DNA of 64,000 nt from Marsupella aquatica (lineage: Eukaryota > Marchantiophyta): contig OZ316898.1 in assembly GCA_973895155.1 (NCBI GenBank), forward strand, positions 930,001 to 994,000, written 5' to 3'. Below, in pieces: positions 22,952 to 34,001 of this stretch (position 1 is the stretch's first letter; every line of letters begins with the position of its first letter). A model generated the notes under the pieces. It saw only the letters and a list, made by a program, of their open reading frames with translations, made no database searches and had not been told where the DNA came from. A program made the translations under genes and the position numbers.

Positions 22952-24064
22952 TCATGCATCCCGAAATCAAATCCTCAATCACCAAATCCCGTCACCCGTA
23001 GCAATGTCAATCCCCTGGCCCAAAACAGCCCCCGCATCCCGATCAATCGATTACTCTCAATTCCCCCAGAAGCCACTCCGTGCTGCTGCCGCTAATGCCC
23101 GGAAGAATCAGGCCACCAAGCCCCACCAATCTACCATGAGAGAGAGCTTCAAAAATAATTAGAAGGTGGGGAGAGCTTTCGGCAAGGTGTTGGGAGAGAG
23201 CTTCGAGTTTTGCTTTCGGCAAGGAGAGGGTCGTGCAAAAGAGGGAGAAAAGAAGGGAAGAAAAAAACAAAAAAATCCCCCCGACACCTCCTTTCGCCTT
23301 GCGCCCCGGTGCCCTCTTTTGCCTGGCTCGCGGGAGCCCTCCTTTCGCCTGGCTAGCGGGAGCCCTAAATGCCCTGGGCACGCAGCCCTATGGGCTCGCC
23401 CTGGCCACCTGCCATCTCCCCCCTTCTCGCGGGAGTCCCCGTTGCGCTCTCGCCCCGATGCCCCCCTGCGCCTCACTCGCGGGAGCACTTAGTGCTCGGC
23501 TACTCGCGGCTCCAGCAAACGGGGGATTTAATTTCCCCCGACAGCCCTCTTTCGCCTCGCGGCCACCCCCGTTCTCGGGCTCACGGGAGGGTTTTAATAC
23601 CCCCCTCCTTTTCTCCTCTGCCATGGCCCCCGTAGCGCCTCGCCCCGGCTGCCCTTACTCAGCCTGGGGATCACACATGGCGGCTCTAGGGCTGCCCCTT
23701 ATGGGCCCCTAAGTGCTCGCCCCGTCCAGGCCATCTCAAGGGGCCTTTAACCCCCCTTCCGCGACCTTCCTGATCACTGGCCTCCCGCTAGTACTCGCGG
23801 TGCCCCTTAAGGGGGAATTTTAATTTCCCCCCCACACCTCGGCGCCTCGCTTCCTTCAGCTCGCGGGGCTCCTAAAACGGGGGATTTAATCCCCCCCTTC
23901 CTTCTCCTGAACGTGGCCCTATGCAGGGCTTGCGACAGCCTCCTCCATGTCCAGCCCGGCTCCGGCTGCCCATAAAAAAACTTCCCCCTAATCACACTGC
24001 CGGGGTCACCTCTACTCAAAAACTTCCTTGCTCCCGGTCCTGTTTTATTTCTTCTTCCCACCAA
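22952..24064. repeat. Very GC-rich island with recurrent palindromes
   Basis: This lies upstream (minus-strand sense) of the coiled-coil ORF. The motif CTCGCGGGAGCCC or variants recurs (about 23328, 23356, 23425, 23469). Palindromes of the form G-run, ATTTAAT-like core, C-run recur at 23521-23539, 23585-23607, about 23738-23757, 23811-23830 and 23878-23897. Open frames on both strands (for example 23233-23712 plus, 23043-23381 minus) arise from low stop-codon density in GC-rich DNA and mirror each other, so I do not call them genes. It may be a promoter, LTR-like or satellite-like region of a repeat. Confidence 0.5.
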
Positions 24065-25550
24065 CCTTGCTATTGAGTTCTCTAAAAATGGCCATAAAAT
24101 AATGGGGAGTCCCCCAAAGGCAGGGCCCTCCGCCCAACATAATTGCAGAACAATTAGGGGATAAAAATAAATACAGTTCTTCGGTCACAGGTGATAGAAT
24201 TAACTTTAAAAAAATTGAAAAAATGTTTATTTACAATGGTTATTTACACTGCGCAACACTCCGCGACCAAGTTATTCGTGATTTTGAGTGACGGGGTCCC
24301 CGTCACATGTTGATAAATTCAAATATTTGTTTAAATCACAAAGTCGTATTCATACTACACCATACACTATCACATTATGATGTGGAATTACAAGGAGGCA
24401 TCCTATAATTATGGACAATGGAGAACAATCTGAACTGTTATTAAAACAACTAACCTTCAACAACTAACAAAAAAATGTTACTTGATGGACTCCATTAGTG
24501 ATCTAGACTCTTGATAGACCCTAAATGAAACTCAAAAATATTATGGATCCATCTAGTCACACTTTTCATTTTGGAGGACTTCATGAGTGATCCAGGAGTT
24601 GATAAACCTCAAATCAATGCACTCAATATCTCATGGGTCCATCTAGTCACACTTTTCTTTGTGGAGATATAAAGTAGCCTGGATCCATGTAGTCACACTT
24701 TTCATTTTGGTGTCTACGAAGTATATCTTTGTGGAGATTAAAAAAGAGGCATTTAAAAAAATCTTACTAATGAAGAGCCATGAAATATTATTTTTGAGGG
24801 ATACCCATGACTTTAAAGTAACAGTTTAAAGTGCATAATAATTTAAAGTGCATACAGGGATGAGAGCAACGATGGAAAATAACTACTGTAGTGATTGTTG
24901 CTATCTGTATTTATACTCAAAGAATAGATAACGGGGTTAATAATTCCCCAAGAAAAATTATCTGAAGGACTATGGTCTAGAGTGAAACCTTTCACTTCTA
25001 CTGTAGACCGTAACTCATACAAAATTGATAATGATTATTTCTTAAAAGACAAGACAAAAAACAAGGATGGAGCAAAATAACAAAAGTGATATTGACTGTA
25101 ACTAAAGACCCAAACGAGAATGGACAAAAAAACCAGGATAGGACAAAGATGAACCAAAATAGCATTACATGTTTTTTATGCAAGCATTTTATTCTGGTAA
25201 TGGGATAGTATATATACATACACTAGTATATATATATCCATACTATTATATACACTACAATATACTATACTATACCATATATAAATAAAATAGCAAGAGT
25301 GGCAAGGTAATAATTTTGCAAAGGCAAGTACCAAATCTGGGTACCCGGGAATCGAGAGGATCCGCATCCGGCCAAATATAGGAGACTTGTGAAACGTGAG
25401 TGGAGGGGAGGGGAGGGGGAGAGGAGTGGGAGCTGAGGCGCATGGAATTGTGGACCCAGTAGTCCAGTAGTCCAGTACCACTACTACACACGGTAGAAAG
25501 AGGGCACAGGTTCTCTCACTCGCTCTGATTACTGGCACAGCAAAGAGCTC
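24065..25550. other. AT-rich spacer with a short repeat series
   Basis: No gene is seen. A phrase like GGATCCATCTAGTCACACTT recurs at 24544, 24634 and 24681. An AT-dinucleotide-rich tract (ATATATA and TACTATA repeats) lies at about 25205-25285. A region rich in GGGGAGG follows at 25395-25435. Confidence 0.5.
24544..24720. repeat. Three spaced copies of a GGATCCATCTAGTCACACTTTTC-type unit
   Basis: Copies lie at 24544, 24634 and 24681, spaced 90 and 47 bp apart, each followed by TTTTGG or TTTGTGGAGAT. Non-coding degenerate tandem repeat. Confidence 0.6.
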
Positions 25551-25559
25551 TGCGTTTCG

Positions 25560-27208
25560 ATGAGCGATCGAGGCGAAAGAGCAATTTTGGGTCCGAATCA
25601 GATTCGACGAGTGTGTGTCAGTGCACCTCTTCCTCGTCGTCATGGTGCTGTTGGCTCTGCGAAAGAAAGGGCTCATCTCATCCCATCTCATCTCATCTCA
25701 TCTCAGTATCTCACAGTATCGCAGTCTGCCGGTTCGTTCATGGTCCAGCCTCTCATAAAAATAGTCTGCTCAGCTGTCTCGTCGCATCAGTTGTCTGTCT
25801 GTCGGATCTGCCACACTTCCCGTGCCCGCGTGCCGAGAAGGAGGGGCATTCCATTCGACTTATCACGGTTCTCTACGCCTCTCTCTCATTCGCCATCGCC
25901 TCTCAGCCCCCACCCTCGAAGTGAGGTCGTCCGGTAGGTTTGGGAAATGGTACCTAACTACCTGTGAGAATCCAATCAAGGGCTCCTGTTTTGGGAGTGT
26001 GTGCCGGATGCGATGAGACGGAGTGACTGACGGACGCCAGTAAATAGTCCGGGATTAGCATTGGGAAGGCCTTGTGATGTGGGGAATTCTGTCTCGATTT
26101 GTGGACCTTCTAACAGCAGCTGTGGTTGTCGTAGCTTGAAGGCAGAGTTATCCTCCGCTCTTTCCGCGTCCTGTGCTGTCTTCAAAAGTGTTTTCTTGCC
26201 ACGGGTGTTGTCGCTGTAGCCTGTGGACTCATCCCACCGGGCCATCTCTATAGAGTGCCATTCCATAGCCCTCACTCACTACGTCGCCGTTCTCATGAAG
26301 TGAATTCCTCCCTAGTCTCCTCGTTCTCTTGCAGTGTCTAGTAGTAGACCTGCAACGCAGTTATGGTCTCAGTTTGAAATCCTCCCTGATGACTGTGATC
26401 AACTTGACGAAGACTTGTCTCCCGCCCGTGTCCTGCAATTTGCGATAGAGCGTCTAAGATTTTTCCGTATCGTAAACATCGATTACTCACATTATCGATC
26501 ATACTCGTTCGCTCGTTCAGTTGCTTTCCTCACGTTTCTCGTGTGGCCTCAATGTACCCTACAGCCTGGGCCGATGGTGTCAACCACTGTGAAGTCTCCT
26601 TTCTTCACTCGGTTGCAACATTTCCTTGCGACCACCTTGCCTCCCACCTGCGAATCATTATGAGAGCTAGTTACCTGGAATTCTCCACAGCTATTGGCTG
26701 AACCAGCTACATGGTCCGATTTGGATGTCGATCACATCTATTTAGCAGAAGTTTTGATTAGGTAGCGCCGTTCGTTGGTGTGGGTACGATTGGAGCAATC
26801 TCCTCGTGCCACAGCCGAAGTATTTTGTGAAACGAGGTGCGAAGGACTGCGGTCGTGGACGTCGTGGAAATTGAGGGGTTATATTGATGTGGGTTTTCGT
26901 TTTCATATCCAGGAAGCGCGACAGCGCTCAAGCATTTGATAGTAGGATATGCAGAGCTGTATCACGGGTTTGGGGATTGTGCGAGGTGGAATGCATGCAA
27001 GCCAGAATTTAGAGGATTTTTGCACAGATAGATAGATTGCGGAGGGCGTGCACTGTCCCGGTCGCCACTTCAGGACATTGTGGACGCGTCATTGAAAGTT
27101 TGCAGTAAGATCAAACGCGGACCAAGTCTACAGGCACGTCCTCTCGGTGCATTTTTTGAGGCTTTGAAGGACCATGGGGGGACAATAGGAGATCAAAGTT
27201 AACACAAA
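25560..27208 (+). promoter_or_regulatory. Probable promoter and long 5' leader of the MAKR-like gene
   Basis: The 1.6 kb before the MAKR-like start is pyrimidine-rich near 25.6-25.9 kb and carries a (CATCT)n microsatellite at about 25672-25706, as is common in plant 5' leaders. A strong splice-acceptor-like site (pyrimidine tract then TTGCAG) ends at about 26335, suggesting a 5' UTR intron. Several short upstream frames exist, for example 26334-26663 plus. None resembles a known protein, and they could act as upstream ORFs if included in the transcript. The transcription start cannot be fixed from sequence alone. Confidence 0.35.
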
Positions 27209-28816
27209 ATGCAGAGTGCAGGCGAGATGGATTGGGATGAGGAGCGGACCGAAGCAGCTGGCCCCAGGACGTTGGACCAGCAGGAAGAGTTTGTAGCTGT
27301 GAGCACCTTAGCGGCGAAGCTTACTTCCGGTGGGAGAAGTCCGGAATACCATTCGGCCCGCGACATGTACCTCGATTTGGATGAAGCGTTACCAATGCAT
27401 TGGGAGAGCCTGATGGGGAAAGGGCAACACAAGCTTTCCAGATCCACCGACTCCTCTGAATTCGAGTTCAGCATGTCCGGAGCGGCTGTTGATCCTCTTG
27501 ACCCAGCCGTTTCCGCCGATGGAATCTCACCAGCCGATGACCTGTTTTACAAAGGCCAACTCCTCCCTTTGCATCTTCCGAAACGACTACAAATGGTGCA
27601 GAAGTTGTCCTCTCCGAAGCATTTGGATAAGGACGATTCGGTCACAGTCTCTTGCTTTTTCCAGCCCGGGAGCCTGAAGTATGCTCCGGGGGACGATGGT
27701 CATCTCAGCTCCGCGCTCGTCAATTCCAGGAGCTCCAGCTTTCATTCGCAGGGCAGCAACAATTTCTGGGATTCTGATTCTCCAATTGAGTTAGACTCAG
27801 GAGACAGCAGCTCGTCTCGAGACTCATCTGGCAGTTCTAATGACTCCGTTAACGTCCCCGAAAAGCAGTCCCTCCCCAAGTTCAATGACCACATTGCCTT
27901 TCAGAAGGAGGGAGCTCTCTTCCAACAGCGAGACTATTTGGAGTGCCACAACCACTTCCGTCAATTTGAAAGGCCTCAGTTTCCATCCTGGCTAAGGACA
28001 CCGTTCAAGTGGAAGCAATTTTTTGGGTCGAAGAAGCCACCGAGGTCGTCGTCGTCCGGAGATGTTGGGTCAGGAGAGTCTAGTAAGGGAAGCAAGACCT
28101 CCTCCTCTCCTGCTAGCTTGTCAAGCTATATTCATCCTCCGCCTGGTGGTAACACAAACGTGAAATCTGCGAGGGGCACGTACTATAGCGCCGAGATGAG
28201 GATTGGAGGCAATAACGAAGGGCTCTTCCCCTACGTGGATGAGCATAACCGAGGCGGCATCTTATTCCCAGGTGAGGGCAGTGCTCGAATCGATGGTGAT
28301 GGGTCTGCGTCCTCCAAGTCCCGGGAAAGCCTTCACAAGTACTTCAACATGCTCAAACTGTCCGTGAAAGCAGCAGCATCGTCGGGAATGGTTCCTTCGA
28401 AGTCAGGCCAATCTGCAGTAGACTCCAGCACGAGGATGCTCGACGTCAGCGCCAGATCCTCCTTCTCCGGGGATCTAACCCCCACCTCATCTCCTCAGCA
28501 GCCGTCATCCATCAAAGCAGCATTTCCGAAGGCGTCTAAGAAGCCCACCGTCTTGGAGCCAAAGCCTTCCTCCTCTCAACAGGAGAAGCCGAGGAGTAGG
28601 AGTCCCTCACCATTCTCTTTTTCTGGTAATTTACGAGTGCCGTCATTCTCTCGGGCCTCCAAAACGTCCCCCACTGTCGGCATTATCTCTACATCTGCGT
28701 CCCCACACCACAGTGGGCTACTCAATCACAGCCCCAGCGCTATGGCCGAGCTGCACAATGCCGTTCAAGGAGCAATAGCCCATTGTAAGCAATCCCAGGA
28801 CGTTAGTACTAGATAG
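27209..28816 (+). CDS. MAKR: Membrane-associated kinase regulator (MAKR/BKI1-like), intronless
   Basis: The protein is 535 residues from a single exon. Family landmarks in order are: EFEF at 84-87; SPADDLFYKGQLLPLHLPKR from 107, then LQMVQKL, which is the conserved block of BKI1 and MAKR proteins; a basic patch FKWKQFFGSKKPP near 265-277 that could contact acidic membrane lipids; KYFNMLKL near 376-383, matching the KYLKMIKP-like motif; and the C-terminal AMAELHNAVQGAIAHCKQSQ (about 511-530), which matches the receptor-kinase-docking tail of BKI1. Long Ser/Pro-rich linkers look disordered and phosphorylatable. In Arabidopsis, BKI1 binds and inhibits the BRI1 kinase at the plasma membrane until phosphorylated, and MAKRs act with other receptor kinases. 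Here the role is inferred as a membrane-bound receptor-kinase modulator with unknown partner. It is longer than BKI1 (about 337 residues), so MAKR is the safer name. No upstream in-frame extension was needed. Confidence 0.9.
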   Translation: MQSAGEMDWDEERTEAAGPRTLDQQEEFVAVSTLAAKLTSGGRSPEYHSARDMYLDLDEALPMHWESLMGKGQHKLSRSTDSSEFEFSMSGAAVDPLDPAVSADGISPADDLFYKGQLLPLHLPKRLQMVQKLSSPKHLDKDDSVTVSCFFQPGSLKYAPGDDGHLSSALVNSRSSSFHSQGSNNFWDSDSPIELDSGDSSSSRDSSGSSNDSVNVPEKQSLPKFNDHIAFQKEGALFQQRDYLECHNHFRQFERPQFPSWLRTPFKWKQFFGSKKPPRSSSSGDVGSGESSKGSKTSSSPASLSSYIHPPPGGNTNVKSARGTYYSAEMRIGGNNEGLFPYVDEHNRGGILFPGEGSARIDGDGSASSKSRESLHKYFNMLKLSVKAAASSGMVPSKSGQSAVDSSTRMLDVSARSSFSGDLTPTSSPQQPSSIKAAFPKASKKPTVLEPKPSSSQQEKPRSRSPSPFSFSGNLRVPSFSRASKTSPTVGIISTSASPHHSGLLNHSPSAMAELHNAVQGAIAHCKQSQDVSTR

Positions 28817-29939
28817 AAACTGCCACCGCTGACTCCAATTCGTTCGAGCTATATAGCGGATACATTCCGTCAGGCTGAATTTGGTCTACGTTGTAGCTGT
28901 CTTGGAGAAGTCATTACAGTGACGAGGAGCTTGTTGCCGCGAGGGAGGCTCTGGAGGACAATGGGGAGTTTGGTCGAGGGCAACAGCCGGGACTCGGGAG
29001 GGAGTTGACTTCCCTGAAGTGGCCATGATCGGAACACTCAGCTATTGAATCAATTTTGTTAAAACTGGCACAGATTAACGTGGAGAGCGAGCTCACACCC
29101 TTGCCTCCTCCCCCGCCCTCCATCCAGCCACTCGCTGTGCAGCCGAGTTTTGTCCTACTGAGCGTGTACTGCACACTCTGCAGTCAAAGCATGGCTTGAC
29201 TGCTGGAGGAGACAGCAGCTTCTCGATGTACTACGGGGATCGAGTATGTCTTTGCGACTTGTGGTTGGAGTGGTCTTACGGCTCTGACTCTGGCAGCTTA
29301 GCTTTTCGAGAGACCAATGCGGTGAAGCGGCTTCGAGGTTCACTCGTTTAGTGCCTATTTTCGAGGTTCATTATACGGTTTGGGAGTGGGTCTGCCTTGA
29401 GGCTCCGGTCGTTGCAGTTCCCTCTGATGGACTTCCTCAGAGGTTCATCTTACGGTTTTTGGAATCTCCCCTCTTCGTTTCCGGTAAACTAAATTTGATC
29501 GATCCCAACTGAGGACCCTAAACAACGTGTGAGCTCTTTGGCCGATTGTCATTGATACTCTGCATTGAAGCGGACATCGAATTGGCTGCGCATGTGTAAC
29601 AACACACTCGGGGGACCTCCTCCGAATCATCAACTTCTCCTTGCTTACTTCAACAGTCTAAATGGACGGTATTGATGCAGTAGTGAAGCAACCATGTGTG
29701 AACGGGAAACAGGACCACTGTGGATTGCTGTTGTTCCGGCTATGGACATGACTGTTGCCTCTCCGACCAAAGATCTTGCTACGCAGTTTTGTATGCTGTC
29801 AAGGGAGTGTGGCTTGAGCGTGACTGAGCTTTCGTGGAGTTTGAAGACTTCGATATCTCGTCGACGTTTGGATTGGACTTCGTGGTCGGGAGTGATGAAG
29901 CAGTACTGTTCGACGAGCCTTTAGAAACGCGTGCGGAAG

Positions 29940-30017
29940 GAGACGGGAGACTAACTTCAAAGTGTGAGACGGGAAATTAACTTCATAGTGTGAGATGGGA
30001 AATTAACTTCAGAGTGT
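29940..30017. repeat. Three tandem copies of a 26-bp unit
   Basis: Units start at 29940, 29966 and 29992, with consensus GAGACGGGAAATTAACTTCA followed by AAGTGT or a variant. They lie in the probable 3' region of the MAKR-like gene. Confidence 0.8.
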
Positions 30018-30872
30018 GGAGTGCGACCTTGAAATAGCACATTAAATATTCTTGATATGTTTTGTAGTAGTAGATAACAAGAGTAGAGAACTGCCCGTTC
30101 TTCAATGTACTTATTGATGAGTAAAGTTCGAGTTCAGCTTTTCCCGTTTTAGTTTGGGATAAAGGAGACGTCCACGAAATTCATTCTACTGCAAGTTTTG
30201 GAGAGTGTAATTTGCTACAATGGTCGACTGCACTGTTTTCAAGTACTGGTGGACGGGCATCTTCCTCCGATGCTTGGGATCTGGTTTCAGTTAAGACATG
30301 AAACCAATTCAGAGGTCATCACCAATTTGGACCACATTCCAACCCATGGAGTTGAGGTCCATCAAATTGTCTTTGTGTGTCAGTAAGCCCGGAACTAGGG
30401 AGTGAAGGTCCATGGAATTGTCAGCTTAATTGTGGGCTATGAATTTAGTAGTCTGGAATTTGTGTGTCCGTAAACCGGTAACTACTTTAGGGACTTAAGG
30501 TCCAGCTTTGAACCCCTAATGAATTCGTATTTGGGTGTTTCGTTTGGATGATAATTATTCCTGCTCTCATAGACTCACTCGTTTTGCATATGGCAGAACC
30601 AGTTTATCAAGAATGGCTCCACCACATGAGAATGCTAATAAAGATATGTGTACTAACTGACTTGAACTCTCCCGACAAAAGTGAGTTTGACAGAACGGGT
30701 GCTTGTACGTGGGCACAGTCATATGGTTGGACATGTTTCCAGACTTTTCCATAGAAACGAGAGACCAAAAACTGCGGGGAACAATTTCCTAAGCCAGGCC
30801 AAGCAAGCATTACAATTAGCATAAAAGAGAGTACAGTAAACTTCGCGTTGACTTAGGCCCGTGCGTGTCTTA

Positions 30873-31017
30873 GACTAGAATCGAAGTGCGAAAACGGCCA
30901 TGCTAGACTAACCATCCTTACAAGTTTGACAGAGGTGTGCCAAAGACTGGAATCGAAGTGCTAAAACGGCCATGCCAGACTATAACCATCCTTACAAGTT
31001 TGACACAGGTGTGCCCA
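30873..31017. repeat. Tandem duplication, about 72-bp unit
   Basis: Copies at 30873 and 30945 share GACTAGAATCGAAGTG, AAAACGGCCATGC, ACCATCCTTACAAGTTTGAC and AGGTGTGCC. Confidence 0.8.
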
Positions 31018-31056
31018 AGGTAAACCCTTCCTTGTGAGTGATCGGAATGATCCCTG

Positions 31057-31140
31057 CAATCTTTAAAACCCAAGAATTTCTGTTGTCAAAATTTGGTTCC
31101 AATCTTCAAAGCCCAAGAATTTCTCTTGTCAAAATTTGGT
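31057..31140. repeat. Tandem duplication, 43-bp unit
   Basis: Copies at 31057 and 31100 share CAATCTTTAAAACCCAAGAA or a close variant and TTGTCAAAATTTGGTT. Confidence 0.75.
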
Positions 31141-31702
31141 TGGCTATCTTACAGCTGTCCCACAAATTTTTTGTACATAGTAAAGTCTTGTTTACAGGTG
31201 TGCTATAATGACCCAAACGTTTGTATAGAGTAAAGTCCCGTTGTTCACAGGTGTGCGATAATAACCCAAACAAGTAGAGATTCAACTAGTGTCGAGGGAC
31301 TATTATTGTCTAGCGCAAATTCTCCCCGGAGCTTACAAGATTTTTATTTTACTGATTTTAGTGAGACTTGTGGAGAATTTTCATTTTCATAGTGAGCTCC
31401 AAACCACCTCCAAATCATGCCCTGAAATAAAGGCAAAAATTCACGAATGGCTAAGTTTAGTAGACTGAGAGAGCATGAAAAATTCTTCATATTGTCATGT
31501 ATCAGCGGACATTCGTGTGATGTGAGTGGTTCATTTAATCACAGCTCTTGGACAGTTGATGAACTCGTCAATTTGTTGATTGAATGCGGATAACTCGGCA
31601 AGCTGACTTCCAGAAGATCTTGGGGGAGTGAAGAAATCTTGAGAAAGAGCTCCACAAGCTTTTCGAATAAGAAATAACAAGTCTCCACCTTTCCGGAAGG
31701 AT

Positions 31703-31822
31703 GTGTTCAATACAATGAACTCCATTTGCTAACATTTAGTTTTTACAGAGTTAGGAAATATAGAAAAGGATGTTGTTCAATACAATGAACCCCATTTGCC
31801 AGCATTTAGATTTTACAGAGTT
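31703..31822. repeat. Tandem duplication, 71-bp unit
   Basis: Copies at 31703 and 31774 share TGTTCAATACAATGAAC, CCATTTGC, ACATTTAG and TTTTACAGAGTTA. Confidence 0.75.
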
Positions 31823-34001
31823 ACAATGTACAGTGAGTTCGCTGAACAGAGATGAGATATGTCAGATGCAAGGAGACATAGATTTCAGATTGCCAATGGA
31901 AATACAAGCTACCCTAAGGCTAGGACAGAGTGGTAGGTTCACCCTTCGACAGGTCCCTCCATGAACATGCCAACTTTTTATTTCGGGGGTTGGCTGGGTT
32001 CTAGAAGCATTGTTTGCAATTACTGCGTTGACGTGCTCCCACAGAAGAGAATTGGCTACAGAAGATGGCTTCTAAGTAGAGCCATTTCCATTATTTTGCC
32101 CTTTTGACATTGACTTCATCTGGGCAGGACTTCAATTTAGAGAACACATGGCCCGGCCCGTAAGTTTCAGTTTTGGCAGAAACCGAGATGCAGACACCTC
32201 AAATCCCAGCACAAGCAGGACGCCCACGTAGACCGTCATCGTAGAACAGGAATGCACATGCGCAGGAACGCAGATGAACTGGAACGCACATGAGTAGGAC
32301 CCGCAAGGTTTTCCAGAGGCGCAAGTGAGAAGAGTGAAGCAAGAGCGCATGTAATCCGGGACTTTGGAGGGCGACATTTTGCAGAGAGACGTTTGGAGCG
32401 ACAATTCCCTGCACTGCCCCTGTATAATCTTTAGTTGGAAACGACCAGCCGGGACACCGCATCTGAGCCTCACCCATAGCATTTGAATGATCTGTGGATG
32501 AGCAGAATCTGCTTGCTCGTCGCCGTCATCTTCGGGAACGCTGTGGGCCGGAACTGTGGACAAAAGTCTGGGTTTGCGTCTCGCCAGCACCTTCGGGAGT
32601 GTTGAGGGCCGGAAACTCAAGGGCTGCCAACATACAAAGACGGCCCTTAGGTTTTTTTGTTCCTTGCTGTTGGAGAGTTGGGCTTTTGCCTGGGTCCATC
32701 GAACTTTTCGGCTCTTAGTTGCCTCCCCATATTTAGTCTTTCGCCTGTGGGATGATGTCTACAAGTTGGGCGCCTCTTGTTTTTTGGCAGTTTGATATTT
32801 AATTTGGCTCAGGAGGAGGAAATTTGAATGCCGAGGTAGTCGAGAGCGAAGGTATTGTCGTACTCAGCTTGTAGTTCCCGTTCAATCTCTCGTTTTTTGG
32901 TCTTTCTTTTATACTTATTGGATTCCTTTGTCGGCGCGTTAGACCCCTTCGCAGGACAGCAGTAATCGTAATCGTAATCGTAATCGATTCGATACGAGTT
33001 TCTTTAGTTCTCCCGGGACTGGACTCTGTTCTCTTTTGTTCTATTTCTATTCTGGAATGGACGGACGGTATCCAATGACGTTGAGAGTACGACAGAAGCT
33101 GTAGGTTTCCAGTGAATTTGTTGTATGCTTGGTGCATGTGCATCTTGTCCTGCGCGATACGATTTGTGTCTCTGTTTCTCTGTTTCTCTGTTTCTCTGTT
33201 TCTCCTTTGTCTGGCCAGGGAGAAATTGGGTGAACCTTTAGGTTTTGTCGTACACGAATTGATGAGAGCTTTGTGAGTGAGAACTACCGGAGGTACGAGT
33301 TCGAGGGAGAGCCGTGGATCATTGCAAAGCTAGAGAACTTGTGTAGCTAATCACATAACCTTGGATGAATTTGTTTGCCTTGAAAAACTCACTGTAATGA
33401 ACTATTCTATGAATAGCGTACAAACAGGGGAAGCTCACAAGGTAGACCAATCCTAGTGACATATCTCAATTCCGTCCGATGTTCAAATTTTGTGCCGGAT
33501 CGTTTGGACCCTTTTTCTTTCCTAAACTTTTTAATTTTTGGAAGAACCTGGGAGTGTAGGACCATGAGAGCTGTTTTTGCTTTCATCTAGCTGGTTTAAT
33601 AAACTATCAAGTTCCTACTATCATCGTTTGACGAAGAAATCTTTTGGACTTCCTTTAGCTTTGTGTCCAGGAGCTTTCGAACCTCGTGAAATTAGAATTT
33701 TGAATCTTTAGTATCTAAACACATAAAATTTTGCACTAGCATGCAATATTCTTGAAGTAGTAGGTTTAGCTGAGAGGGGGACCTGAGCGGGTTTGGGTTT
33801 GGAGGGGTGAAGCGGAGGGGCAGCTATAGTTCTAAAGAGAAATGTGCTTACCTATCAACCTCAAGTCTGGTCGTCCCTAGAGGGAATTCAGCCTTATTAC
33901 ATGGATAGTCTCAAATTGTATTTTTAGTTCTACTCGGCTCTGTACTCTTATCAATGCAGATCCCGTGAGAGAGCGTCACTGGAGCAGAAGGGGGCTTTAA
34001 G

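Larger units (their letters stand above)
28817..33960. other. MAKR 3' region and spacer; leader region of the crotonase gene
   Basis: The first kilobase or so is probably the 3' untranslated region of the MAKR-like gene. A series of local duplications follows (29940-30017, 30873-31017, 31057-31140, 31703-31822). Frames at 32132-32620 minus and 32494-32795 plus overlap and look like chance. Microsatellites lie at 32962-32985 (GTAATC)n and about 33169-33204 (TCTCTGTT)n. Bases from about 33 to 33.95 kb are pyrimidine-rich and probably hold the crotonase promoter and a 5' UTR exon. An acceptor-like TTATCAATGCAG ending at 33960 suggests a 5' UTR intron just before its start codon. Confidence 0.4.

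Noticed and set aside
23043-23712. Overlapping frames of 78-159 codons on both strands in the GC-rich island
   Set aside because: They mirror each other, are Pro/Ala/Arg-rich, and follow from few stop codons in GC-rich repeats.
29694-29924. 76-codon plus frame after the MAKR-like gene
   Set aside because: It lies in the probable 3' untranslated region and has no family resemblance.
32132-32795. 162-codon minus and 74-79-codon plus frames
   Set aside because: Overlapping opposite frames with no motif, splice context or resemblance to a known family.
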